64,000 bases of DNA, taken from Dorea sp. AM10-31. GTDB taxonomy: Bacteria; Bacillota; Clostridia; Lachnospirales; Lachnospiraceae. The stretch's first letter is position 1. Each line of letters begins with the position of its first letter. A model generated the notes under the pieces. The model made no database searches. It saw only the letters and a list, made by a program, of their open reading frames with translations, and was not told the DNA's origin. Made by a program: the position numbers and the translations under genes. The stretch is taken from contig NZ_QTUV01000006.1 in NCBI RefSeq assembly GCF_003435815.1, positions 62,001 to 126,000 of the forward strand, written 5' to 3'. Of this stretch, positions 44,993-52,649 are shown piece by piece.

Positions 44993-45739
44993 ATGGAAGA
45001 AAAAGGAACGATGCACGTACATCTGTTGACGGAGCTGACTGGAAATCTTTATTCAGAAGAATCCGAATGGGAAGAAGATTGGTCGGAGAGTGATGAATAT
45101 GGAATGCCGTTAGATGGAACAGAACTTGCCGATTATGAAGAAGTCATCCGAGAAGAACTGGAACGTTATGGGGAAGATGATCTCATGCAGTATTTTGATG
45201 GAAGTGAGTCCATTCAGGGAAAGATACAAAGTGCAGTTGTTACGATAGAAAACAAAGACGGAATCCTGTACGGCTGTACCAAACTGGAATTAAATGAATT
45301 TTTAAGTCAGGAAGAGCTACAGGAATTCACCGAATACATTACAGGACAGTACAGTGACGGTTGGGGTGAAGGATTTGAGCAGAGGGATATAAAGGTGGAT
45401 GGTGGAACGCTGAATGTGCATTTTTGGCATCCAGATATGGAACAGCCGAAAATGTATGAAAAGAAAACAGAGCAGATTCCGACAAAGCCTGAGAAACAAC
45501 GTCCCAAGTTACAGTTCCTTGGACATGATGGGAATATTTTTTCCATTATGGGCGATGCCTCAACTCTTTTGAAAAAGAATAAACAGACAGCAGAAGCAAA
45601 AGAAATGTGTAAAAGGGTATTGGAAAGTGGGGACTATTACAAAGCACTTTTGATTATCAGCGAATATGTGGAAACTGAGTTGAGTCCACCACCAAAAGAA
45701 AATAGGAAGGCAAAGAAGAAACAGCAGCCGGAACGGTGA
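44993..45739 (+). CDS. Element-specific hypothetical protein (acidic, DUF-type)
   Basis: 248 residues from ATG 44993 with GGTGATAGAGA upstream. The N-terminal half is very acidic (SEESEWEEDWSESDEYGMPL), the middle has LNEFLSQEELQEFTEYITGQ and SDGWGEGFEQRDIKVDGG, seen in antirestriction-like element proteins, and ~60 residues before the end resemble a helical repeat (FSIMGDASTLLKKNKQTAEA). It ends in a basic tail KAKKKQQPER shared in kind with two other genes here. Function unknown. Confidence 0.7.
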   Translation: MEEKGTMHVHLLTELTGNLYSEESEWEEDWSESDEYGMPLDGTELADYEEVIREELERYGEDDLMQYFDGSESIQGKIQSAVVTIENKDGILYGCTKLELNEFLSQEELQEFTEYITGQYSDGWGEGFEQRDIKVDGGTLNVHFWHPDMEQPKMYEKKTEQIPTKPEKQRPKLQFLGHDGNIFSIMGDASTLLKKNKQTAEAKEMCKRVLESGDYYKALLIISEYVETELSPPPKENRKAKKKQQPER

Positions 45740-45750
45740 AAGGAGAGAAC

Positions 45751-46344
45751 GTGAGTAAGTATAAGATTACAGAGATTGAACATCCGAAATATCCATGGCT
45801 CCATCGAATACAGGCGGTGTCAGATGTGAATGAGAAAGTACCAAAAGGAACACTGGGCGGTTTTATAGAGAATGAAAACAATCTGTCACAGGAAGGGACT
45901 TGCTGGATTTATGATGATGCAATCTGTTGTGAAAACGGTGAGGTAAAGGAAGAGGCTGCACTTTATGATGGCAGTCTGGTCAGAGGTTATGCTGTTGTTA
46001 CCGGAGATACTACTTTTTATGACAGAGCAGTTGCGAAGAGAGACTGTTATATCTGTGGCGGTGAGATAAAGGAAAATGCGGTAATCAGTGGAAAAGCATT
46101 TATTGATACGGTAGGAGTAAATGCACCTGTTATCGGTGGAGAAAGCCATGTGTATGGAGAAGTAAGAGGAAATATCTATATCAAAGGGGATATTTTCCCT
46201 TGGGATATATTTAATAACCACACAAAAGATATGTTCTTATATGAAAATGGAAAGTGGAGTGCTTTTTCTGTTCCTGAGAAACTGAAACCGCCACAGTCCT
46301 ACCAGAAAAGACAAACAAAGAAGAAAAATCAGCCGGAACGCTGA
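45751..46344 (+). CDS. Beta-helix (hexapeptide-like) hypothetical protein
   Basis: 197 residues from GTG 45751, preferred over the ATG at 45736 because AAAGGAGAG sits just before it. The sequence has a strand-turn repeat of a left-handed beta-helix: LGGFIENENNLSQEGTCWIY, GSLVRGYAVVTGDTTFYDRA, ENAVISGKAFIDT, GGESHVYGEVRGNIYIKG. Proteins of this shape on phages and mobile elements are mostly uncharacterised (YdcK-like). No acyltransferase residues can be named. It ends KKKNQPER, like its neighbour upstream. The gene overlaps the end of the previous one only if the upstream ATG is used. Confidence 0.7.
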   Translation: MSKYKITEIEHPKYPWLHRIQAVSDVNEKVPKGTLGGFIENENNLSQEGTCWIYDDAICCENGEVKEEAALYDGSLVRGYAVVTGDTTFYDRAVAKRDCYICGGEIKENAVISGKAFIDTVGVNAPVIGGESHVYGEVRGNIYIKGDIFPWDIFNNHTKDMFLYENGKWSAFSVPEKLKPPQSYQKRQTKKKNQPER

Positions 46345-46364
46345 GAAAAGAAAGGATGATGCCT

Positions 46365-47168
46365 ATGACAAATGGCCTGAGTTTGGAAGAACTTATGAAA
46401 GAGGGAACATACCCAGAGGAATATGCTGAAGGGGAAAACTGGAAAATATTACATGGAGATACATTAAAACTGGTCAAAGCATTCCAGCCGGGAATCTTTG
46501 ATGCAGTCATTACCGATCCACCGTATGCGTCCGGTGGAACAAAGCAGAATGAAAGAAATCGTACTACAAACCAGAAATACAGCAGTATGAGTGCTGCAAA
46601 TGCACTTCCGGATTTTGATGGGGACAATAAAGATCAGAGATCATGGACACACTGGATGGCTGAGTGGCTTTACGATGTGCGGAAAGCCTGCAAGAAAGGA
46701 GCTCCGATCTGTCTGTTCATTGACTGGCGTCAGTATCCATCAATTACCGATGCATTGCAGTGGGCAGGATGGATTTGGCGAGGAACAGCGGTGTGGGATA
46801 AGGGAAACTCCCGTCCACAGAAAGGCCGTTTCCGCCAGCAGGCTGAATACATTGTGTGGGGCAGTAATGGACCGATGCCAATCAACCGTCCGGTATCTTG
46901 TCTGCCGGGAGTCTTCCGATATGGAAATCCGCAGAACCGGATTCATGTGACAGAGAAGCCGTTGCAGCTTATGAAAGATGTCATCCAGATTTGCGAACCG
47001 GGAGGTCTGATCCTGGACCCGTTTGCCGGAGCAGGAACGACTGTCCTTGCAGCGGTTATGACAGGCTATCGTGCAGTAGGAATTGAGGTAACAGATGCCT
47101 ACTACAAACTGGGAAGTGACAGAGTGAGAATTGCATTAGAAGCAGAGCAGAAAGAGGATGAAAAGTAG
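46365..47168 (+). CDS. DNA N6-adenine/N4-cytosine methyltransferase (beta class)
   Basis: 267 residues from ATG 46365, the start with best spacing to AAAGG (46351-46355); ATGs at 46356 and 46359 are too close. Motif IV is DAVITDPPYASGG (near 45-57) and motif I, ILDPFAGAGTTVLAA, follows near the C-terminus, the order of beta-class amino-methyltransferases. Between them is ICLFIDWRQYPSITDALQWA. No restriction partner is nearby, so it is an orphan enzyme that may modify the element against host restriction, with the C5 enzyme at 35572. Base specificity (A or C) cannot be decided by eye; DPPY favours adenine. Confidence 0.92.
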   Translation: MTNGLSLEELMKEGTYPEEYAEGENWKILHGDTLKLVKAFQPGIFDAVITDPPYASGGTKQNERNRTTNQKYSSMSAANALPDFDGDNKDQRSWTHWMAEWLYDVRKACKKGAPICLFIDWRQYPSITDALQWAGWIWRGTAVWDKGNSRPQKGRFRQQAEYIVWGSNGPMPINRPVSCLPGVFRYGNPQNRIHVTEKPLQLMKDVIQICEPGGLILDPFAGAGTTVLAAVMTGYRAVGIEVTDAYYKLGSDRVRIALEAEQKEDEK

Positions 47169-47172
47169 CCGG

Positions 47173-47196
47173 GATGTCCAATTGGACATCTTGTTT
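47173..47196 (+). terminator. Terminator formed by an 18-base palindrome
   Basis: GATGTCCAATTGGACATC is a perfect palindrome followed by TTGTTTTTT, four bases after the methyltransferase stop. A second near-palindrome, GCATCCA-AC-TGGATGC, lies at 47216-47231 before the next gene. Confidence 0.8.
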
Positions 47197-47249
47197 TTTA
47201 TAGAGAAAATACTTGGCATCCAACTGGATGCAGGAAGGAGATGGAGCGT

Positions 47250-47573
47250 ATGGAACAGGCGCTGGCTTATGTGTGCTGTTCAGCAGAAGAAAGTCGGGTA
47301 AAAGTGCAGAAATATTGCAGAAAAATCTATGAACTTGGGTATGTACCAATCTGTCCGAGATTTGTATTCTCACCATTTTTGGAAGAATCCGATGCAGAAG
47401 ATATGCAGGGATATGGAAGAATGTCCCATATCCTTTTGCGGAGATGCCGGATGGTAGTCGTATGTGGGAAAGAAGTGACAGGAACAATGAATACCGAAAT
47501 CAGTATGGCAGACAGACTCCATATCATTTGTACGACACTTGATGGACTGGTACAGATAAAAGAATCAAAATAA
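47250..47573 (+). CDS. Small deoxyribosyltransferase-like hypothetical protein
   Basis: 107 residues; ATG 47250 is preferred because GGAAGGAG (47232-47239) is too close to the in-frame ATG at 47241. The sequence LAYVCCSAEESRVKVQKYCR, YELGYVPICPRFVFSPFLEE, and VVVCGKEVTGTMNTEISMAD has the Rossmann-like pattern of nucleoside 2-deoxyribosyltransferase/DUF4406-type proteins found on phages and integrative elements. No catalytic function is shown. It stands just upstream of the candidate oriT and mobilisation genes. Confidence 0.7.
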   Translation: MEQALAYVCCSAEESRVKVQKYCRKIYELGYVPICPRFVFSPFLEESDAEDMQGYGRMSHILLRRCRMVVVCGKEVTGTMNTEISMADRLHIICTTLDGLVQIKESK

Positions 47574-47582
47574 ATCGGAATC

Positions 47583-47690
47583 GAGTTAATCCGGTACTAC
47601 AGAAACTGGTGGTACTCGTTTTGCAAGCATAGCGTTTGGATATCCAAACGCACTTTGGGGAGAACCCCAATCCCCCGAATACAAAATGAA
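47583..47690. other. Candidate origin of transfer (oriT)
   Basis: Directly before the mobC/relaxase genes lies a non-coding run with GTACTAC/GTGGTAC arms (47594-47614), a perfect 20-base palindrome GCGTTTGGATATCCAAACGC (47632-47651), and TTGGGG-AGAA-CCCCAA (47655-47670) followed by TCCCCCGAAT. Dense inverted repeats next to relaxase genes are typical of oriT. The nick site cannot be named from sequence alone. Confidence 0.55.
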
Positions 47691-47711
47691 AACGGAAAGG
47701 AAGGATAAGCT

Positions 47712-47882
47712 ATGTTAAGAGACGGAGTCATGATTATGATCGCATTGATGTGTGGAGGTTGTTTCGGAGTCGTGGTGACCTGCTGTATGGTAACTGCGAA
47801 ACGGTCGGATCAGGAGCTTGGCGATATGATGAAAGAGAAAAGAGAAGGGACGGTGATGCAATGCGAAAACGAAACCATGTGA
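47712..47882 (+). CDS. Small membrane protein (DUF3789-like)
   Basis: 56 residues from ATG 47712 with AAGGAAGGA upstream. One hydrophobic helix (MIMIALMCGGCFGVVVTCCM), then a charged tail (KRSDQELGDMMKEKREG). Its 3' end overlaps the mobC start at 47861 in another frame. Similar single-helix proteins accompany mobilisation genes in Lachnospiraceae elements; the DUF number is from memory. Confidence 0.6.
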   Translation: MLRDGVMIMIALMCGGCFGVVVTCCMVTAKRSDQELGDMMKEKREGTVMQCENETM

Positions 47883-48169
47883 TCCCGGTGCGGTTAAATG
47901 CAAGGGAACTCAGGGAATTGGAGGAACAGGTGGAAAAAAGCGGACTGAGTCGGGAAGAGTTTATGCGTTCGCTGATCTTAGGAGCACAGGTACACGCAAA
48001 ACCTTGTGAACATCACCCGGAACTGCTTAGGAAGATAGCGGGTCTGTGCAATAATGCGAACCAGCTTGCCCATGTTGCGAATGCTTCGGGAATGGCAAGT
48101 GAGCAGAGTGTGCAGGAAATGCTCCGGCTTACCAAAGAGATATGGCATCTGGTAAAGGAAGAGTGGTAA
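47861..48169 (+). CDS. mobC: MobC-type relaxosome accessory protein
   Basis: 102 residues from ATG 47861 (AGAGAAGGGA upstream); the open frame begins earlier inside the small membrane-protein gene. N-terminal ribbon-helix-helix-like VIPVRLNARELRELEEQVEK and SGLSREEFMRSLILG, then the MobC helix motif LCNNANQLAHVANASGMAS. MobC binds oriT next to the nick and helps the relaxase open the strands. It is seven bases before the relaxase gene. Confidence 0.88.
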   Translation: MRKRNHVIPVRLNARELRELEEQVEKSGLSREEFMRSLILGAQVHAKPCEHHPELLRKIAGLCNNANQLAHVANASGMASEQSVQEMLRLTKEIWHLVKEEW

Positions 48170-48175
48170 TGACAG

Positions 48176-49459
48176 ATGGCTTATACAAGTGTTATCCCCG
48201 TCCACCGCCTGGACCGTTCCATCGAATATGTGAAAGACAAAGAAAAAACCACACAGAAAGCAGACTCTCTGGAGGCTGCCATTGATTATGCCATGAACCG
48301 GACAAAGACGGAACAGGCGGTCTTCGAAGATACCATCGGATGTACCAATGAAAATGCGTATGCAGATATGGTGGCAACAAAAAAGAGATTCCATAAGATG
48401 GGCGGTGTGGAAGGATACCATCTGGTACAGAGTTTTGCAGAAGGTGAGGTGACACCGGAACTGGCACATCTCATCGGACAGGAACTGGCAGACCGGCTCT
48501 TAAAGGGACAGTATGAAGTCGTTATCACAACGCATCTGAATACCAGACATTATCATAACCACATTGTCTGGAACTCTGTGAGCATGGCAGACGGGCGTAA
48601 GTACCACAGTAATGCAAAGAGTTATTATACGGAGATCCGGAAGATCTCCGATGAGCTGTGCAGAAAATATGGCCTGTCTATCATTGAATCCGACCAGAAA
48701 AAATCAATCCCTTATGTACAGTGGAAAGCGGAACAGGAAGGGAAACCGACATGGAGAAGTGCGATCCGTCTGGATATCAGGGAGTCTGTACAGGAAAGCT
48801 ACTCCTGGTCACAATTCTTAAAAGAAATGGAAAAGCGTGGATACACATGGAAACTGAACCGGAAATATGTCGCTTTAAAGGCTCCGGGGATGGAACGGTA
48901 CATCCGGCTACGGTCTCTTGGAAAAAACTATTCCGAAGAGGAGATCCGTGGACAGATCTTACAGCCAAAAGTAAAACGCATCTATCAAAAGACGGTGCAG
49001 ATTCCTCCAAAGAGGAAACTGACCGGGATACAGGCATTATATTATTCCTATCTATATCAGATGGGAGTACTGCCAAAAAGACCGAGAAGAAGTCCGTATG
49101 CCATCAGAGAGGATATCCGGAAACTGGATCAGAGGATTGAACAGATTGAGTTTTTAATGAAGCATGACATTACGACCAGAGAACAGCTTGCCACATACCG
49201 TGAGCCGTTACAAAAGCAGATTTCAGAACTGATGAAGGAACGCAGAAAGCTCTATCGGAATGACAGTGAAGACAGTGGAAAAGTACGGCTGTCCGAAATC
49301 AATGAGGAATTAAAAAATCTCCGAAAAGAAGTCCGTATGACCGTCCGGATTGAAAAGCATTCATTGGAAATCGAAGAAAGACTTCGAAAGGCAGAAGAAC
49401 AAAACCAGAATGAGAAACGTGTGGAACACAAAGAAAAAGAGAGTCAGGAGGTGAGATAA
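48176..49459 (+). CDS. MOBP-type relaxase
   Basis: 427 residues from ATG 48176. The N-terminal ~200 residues form the relaxase domain: TSVIPVHRLDRSIEYVKDKE, then HLNTRHYHNHIVWNSV (the metal-binding His cluster, near 122-137), preceded by GYHLVQSFAEGEVTPELAHL. The C-terminal half is helical and basic with coiled-coil character (IRKLDQRIEQIEFLMKHDIT). Relaxases of this group nick oriT and carry the strand into the recipient; the catalytic Tyr near the N-terminus cannot be singled out with certainty. MobC precedes and a PcfB-like protein follows with two bases between, as in Tn1549-like elements. Confidence 0.93.
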   Translation: MAYTSVIPVHRLDRSIEYVKDKEKTTQKADSLEAAIDYAMNRTKTEQAVFEDTIGCTNENAYADMVATKKRFHKMGGVEGYHLVQSFAEGEVTPELAHLIGQELADRLLKGQYEVVITTHLNTRHYHNHIVWNSVSMADGRKYHSNAKSYYTEIRKISDELCRKYGLSIIESDQKKSIPYVQWKAEQEGKPTWRSAIRLDIRESVQESYSWSQFLKEMEKRGYTWKLNRKYVALKAPGMERYIRLRSLGKNYSEEEIRGQILQPKVKRIYQKTVQIPPKRKLTGIQALYYSYLYQMGVLPKRPRRSPYAIREDIRKLDQRIEQIEFLMKHDITTREQLATYREPLQKQISELMKERRKLYRNDSEDSGKVRLSEINEELKNLRKEVRMTVRIEKHSLEIEERLRKAEEQNQNEKRVEHKEKESQEVR

Positions 49460-49461
49460 GT

Positions 49462-50268
49462 ATGAATTACGGAGCAGAACCGGCAGATCAGGTGGTGCGG
49501 TACAGTCTGGAAGGAATGGAATACTCTTTGAAGATTACCGGAAATGTGGCAAAGCATGTGGCAATCTTTATTGCGGCCGCCCTGAAAGATCAGAAAAAGA
49601 CAAGAGGGAAAACAAGGCTTACCAGAATGTTAAAGGAACAGCGCCCGATGAAATTTTTTACCGTTCCGGGTGACCGCTTAAAAGAATTTGCAAAAGAGGC
49701 CAAGGCGAGAGGTATCTTATATGTAGTCATCAAAGATAAGGTGAATCCGGATCAGACAGAGGTCATGGTATTTGCAGATGATGCAGCAAAGATGAACCGG
49801 GTATTAGACCGGATGAATCTGGATTTTGTAAAAGCAGAATCAGGCTCTATGGTTACAGAAGCAGTGGAAAAAGAGAATGCACCGGAAAAGGCAGAGAACC
49901 AGATGGAAAAAGAAACCGGGGAGAATGTACGGACAGAGACCGTTGTCCTGCCGGAAGGCAAGATAGAATTTGAACTGGATGATGCGGAAGAAATGTTCCA
50001 GATCGGGGATGAGGCTTTCCCAGAAGGAAATTTTACACATGCGCAGGAGGGGAAAGCAAAGAATCCGTCCGAACCTTTCTCGCGCAACAAAAATATTTCT
50101 TCCGGTCGGGAAACTAGCTGGGAAGAAAAGAATGAAAAACCATCTGTGCGGAAAGAACTCGGAGATATCCGTAAGGAACAGGAAGAGAAACGTAAGAGGC
50201 CGGACAGACGGAAAAATGCCAGAGAGAGCAGGAAGAAACGTAAGAATATGAAAACGAAAGGCAGGTAA
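49462..50268 (+). CDS. PcfB-family (DUF3801) conjugation protein
   Basis: 268 residues from ATG 49462. The first ~130 residues (RYSLEGMEYSLKITGNVAKH, AALKDQKKTRGKTRLTRMLK, FFTVPGDRLKEFAKEAKARG, VMVFADDAAKMNRVLDRMNL) match the PcfB/DUF3801 pattern. A long acidic then basic tail follows (ENAPEKAENQMEKETGENV to KKRKNMKTKGR). PcfB of pCF10 helps dock the relaxosome at the coupling protein; the same role is likely here, between the relaxase gene and traG. Its last base is shared with the next frame. Confidence 0.85.
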   Translation: MNYGAEPADQVVRYSLEGMEYSLKITGNVAKHVAIFIAAALKDQKKTRGKTRLTRMLKEQRPMKFFTVPGDRLKEFAKEAKARGILYVVIKDKVNPDQTEVMVFADDAAKMNRVLDRMNLDFVKAESGSMVTEAVEKENAPEKAENQMEKETGENVRTETVVLPEGKIEFELDDAEEMFQIGDEAFPEGNFTHAQEGKAKNPSEPFSRNKNISSGRETSWEEKNEKPSVRKELGDIRKEQEEKRKRPDRRKNARESRKKRKNMKTKGR

Positions 50269-51260
50269 TGTATATGGATTTAACAGATATGATTTCAGGT
50301 GGAACGGAAGAACAGCAGATTCCTGAACAGAAATTGACCAAGGAAGAATATGCAGCCAAGAAGCAGCAGGAAAGAGAAGAGGTATGGGCTGAAGTAGATT
50401 CACAGGCACAGGGAGTTTTTCAGGATGGAGAAAAACTGAAAGGCTTTCTGGATTTTATGGCAGAGTGTAATACACAGAGAACTCCGAATCTGCTTTTGAT
50501 TTACGGACAGCATCCAGATTTTAAGGTAGTAAGGTCTTATGAACGCTGGAGAGAAGAACACCGTTCAGTAAAAGCAGGGGAGCATGGCATTACTTATATG
50601 ATTTCCACTGAATACGAAAAAGACGGTGAAATGCGGAGAGGGTATACGATCGGAAAAGGATTTGACATCAGTCAGATGTCAGGAAAGCCATTGGAAGAAC
50701 GCCCTCAGCGAAGTCTGACAGAACTGATAGGAACTGTCTTAAAAGACCAGTCGGTACGTGTGCAGATTGAGGATGATCTGCCAGACAAAGTGCAGGCCCA
50801 GTACAATCCGAGATACCGTACCATTTATATCCGCAACGGAATGAGTGAAGTAACGACATTCCATGCACTGAACAGAGAACTGGCGTGTGCAGCACTGGAC
50901 CAGCATACCGGAACCTACAGCCGACAGAAAGTCAGTGCACAGGCTTATTGTGCAGCCTATGTGATTGCGAAACGTTATGGTGTGGATGTTACCGGATTCA
51001 ATCTGGAGTATATTGCACAGAGGAATGAATGCGGAAAGAAAGATCCGCAGGAACTGAGAGACTTTTTAAATGATGTCCGTCAGGCTTCCTACAGTATACG
51101 AAACCATATCGAACGCAATTTTGGTGCAAAGGAACAGGAGTATATAACCGATGAGTTCGCAATCGGAGACCCTGTAAAAATACCGGAAACCAAGGATGAA
51201 AAACCATCTGAAAAAGCATCCGGAAAAGAGAAAAAAGCAAAGAGCCAGCCGGAACGATAA
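50268..51260 (+). CDS. LtrC/ArdC-like protein without the metalloprotease motif
   Basis: Annotated from 50268 (ATG); ATG 50274 gives MDLTDMISGG and is equally possible. 330 residues. The N-terminal half (FLDFMAECNTQRTPNLLLIY, VRSYERWREEHRSVKAGEHG) is the ArdC/LtrC DNA-binding-like domain of conjugative elements. The second half (YNPRYRTIYIRNGMSEVTTF, CAAYVIAKRYGVDVTGFNLE) is the usual ImmA-like peptidase region, but where HExxH should be it reads FHALNRELACA, so it is probably not a zinc protease. Such proteins may protect incoming single-stranded DNA. Ends with the QPER tail (KEKKAKSQPER). Confidence 0.8.
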   Translation: MYMDLTDMISGGTEEQQIPEQKLTKEEYAAKKQQEREEVWAEVDSQAQGVFQDGEKLKGFLDFMAECNTQRTPNLLLIYGQHPDFKVVRSYERWREEHRSVKAGEHGITYMISTEYEKDGEMRRGYTIGKGFDISQMSGKPLEERPQRSLTELIGTVLKDQSVRVQIEDDLPDKVQAQYNPRYRTIYIRNGMSEVTTFHALNRELACAALDQHTGTYSRQKVSAQAYCAAYVIAKRYGVDVTGFNLEYIAQRNECGKKDPQELRDFLNDVRQASYSIRNHIERNFGAKEQEYITDEFAIGDPVKIPETKDEKPSEKASGKEKKAKSQPER

Positions 51261-51343
51261 AAGTGAAAAAGTTGGACGGTTGGAGTAGCTATTACGGAGG
51301 TCTTGTGATATGGTTGGTGTAACAAAAAAAGGAGGTCAGCCAG

Positions 51344-51655
51344 ATGACAAAATACTATTTGAAGATGGATAACATTATGAAAAATATGTTCGTGGTGGCA
51401 CTGAATGATGAGCTGCAGGCACAGAGTGAGCAGGATGAATGTTTGGAAGAAACGAAAGCTCTTCTGAAAAAAGTAAGTGAATACGACCTCGCCCAGAAAC
51501 GGCTGCAGATTACAGCCGGAGAACAAAGGCAGATCCGTAAGGCACTGAACAGGCTTAGAAGTAAATATCTTGCAGCCGGAAGATATAGTGATGGAATAGA
51601 TAAAATCATTATTCAGGTTGCAAAACCGAATACCACCAGACACATGTTCTGGTAG
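51344..51655 (+). CDS. Small helical conjugative-element protein, unrecognised
   Basis: 103 residues from ATG 51344 (AAAGGAGG about 9 bases upstream). Three or four helices (NMFVVALNDELQAQSEQDEC, LAQKRLQITAGEQRQIRKAL, KYLAAGRYSDGIDKIIIQVA), no membrane segment. I do not recognise the family. It is conserved in position in such elements as far as I recall, between LtrC- and DUF4314-like genes. Between 51261 and 51343 there is only a leader with GGAGG words. Confidence 0.65.
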   Translation: MTKYYLKMDNIMKNMFVVALNDELQAQSEQDECLEETKALLKKVSEYDLAQKRLQITAGEQRQIRKALNRLRSKYLAAGRYSDGIDKIIIQVAKPNTTRHMFW

Positions 51656-51671
51656 AGAAAGGAGTGGTTGA

Positions 51672-51950
51672 TTGGTCATTTATTCAAGAGAAAAAGTGGC
51701 AAGACTTAGAGAACAGTATCCGGCAGGAACAAGAATCTGTCTGAATTCGATGGACGGAGAAGCGGGTATGCCGCAGGGACTGGAAGGAACTGTGCAGTAT
51801 GTGGATGATGCAGGCCAGCTTGGTGTTAAGTGGGACAACGGCAGAAGTCTCTCACTGATACCGGGAGTGGATTCCTTTCATAAGAAAGAAGGACAGGGAC
51901 ATCCAGAAGAAAAGCCACGCAAGAAAAGAGAATCTGACTTGCAGAGATAA
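51672..51950 (+). CDS. DUF4314-like small protein
   Basis: 92 residues from TTG 51672, chosen for AAAGGAG seven to twelve bases upstream; no ATG is available. VARLREQYPAGTRICLNSMD, GLEGTVQYVDDAGQLGVKWD and GRSLSLIPGVDSF form the SH3-like barrel of DUF4314. A basic tail KPRKKRESDLQR ends it. Its TAA (51948-51950) overlaps the beginning of the traG frame. Role unknown, but it is a frequent companion of coupling-protein genes. Confidence 0.8.
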   Translation: MVIYSREKVARLREQYPAGTRICLNSMDGEAGMPQGLEGTVQYVDDAGQLGVKWDNGRSLSLIPGVDSFHKKEGQGHPEEKPRKKRESDLQR

Positions 51951-52649
51951 GTACAAAAAAGCAGGACTGGGTTCTGTATCTTGTCTTTCTGCCATTTGTC
52001 TGGTGGGCGGCAGCGATTACCGCTTGTGCCATTACACCGGATAAGAATTTTATTCAAATCTTAGAAACGCTGAGCGAAAAACTCGAACAGCCGTTTTTTA
52101 TCACGTATACACCGTATACGTTCAAATGTATTCTGATATTCACAGCAGCCTATTTCTTAGGCATTGGTATTTATGAATCCCAAAAAAGAAATTATAGAAG
52201 AGGCGTGGAACATGGTTCCGCAAAATGGGGCAATGTGTCCGAAATCTGCAGACGTTACTGCGAAAAGCAGTACACGAATAATCTGCTTCTGACACAGCAT
52301 TTCCGCATGGGACTGGATGGATATAAGCATAAACGAAATTTAAATGTGCTGGTAGTCGGAGGTTCCGGGGCAGGAAAGAGCCGGACCTATGCGATTCCGA
52401 ACATCATGCAGTGCAACTGCTCGATGGTGATCACAGATCCGAAAGCGGAACTTCTGCGCAAAACAGGAGGTGTTCTGGAACGGAATGGATATGAAGTCCG
52501 GGTTTTTGATTTGATCAATCCGGAGACTTCCTGGTGTTATAACCCGTTTGCGTATGTCCGGGATGATAAGGATGTACTGAAGCTGATCAATAACCTGATC
52601 CGCAACACAACACCGAAGGGAGCGCAGAGCTCAGACCCGTTTTGGGAGA
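51947..52649 (+). CDS. traG: VirD4/TraG coupling protein, first exon
   Basis: The frame is open from 51938 but contains no ATG, GTG or TTG before the first membrane helices; ATA 51947, overlapping the upstream stop, is the earliest plausible start, so the start is unresolved. Two helices follow (WVLYLVFLPFVWWAAAIT; CILIFTAAYFLGIGIY), then the AAA domain with Walker A VVGGSGAGKSRTY and MVITDPKAELL. The exon ends after DPFWE at 52649, where the group II intron begins. Joined to 55384-56432 it gives 1752 bases, a multiple of three (583 residues), and restores DPFWEKSETALLQALMLYLL. The protein hands relaxase-bound DNA to the secretion channel. Confidence 0.85.
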
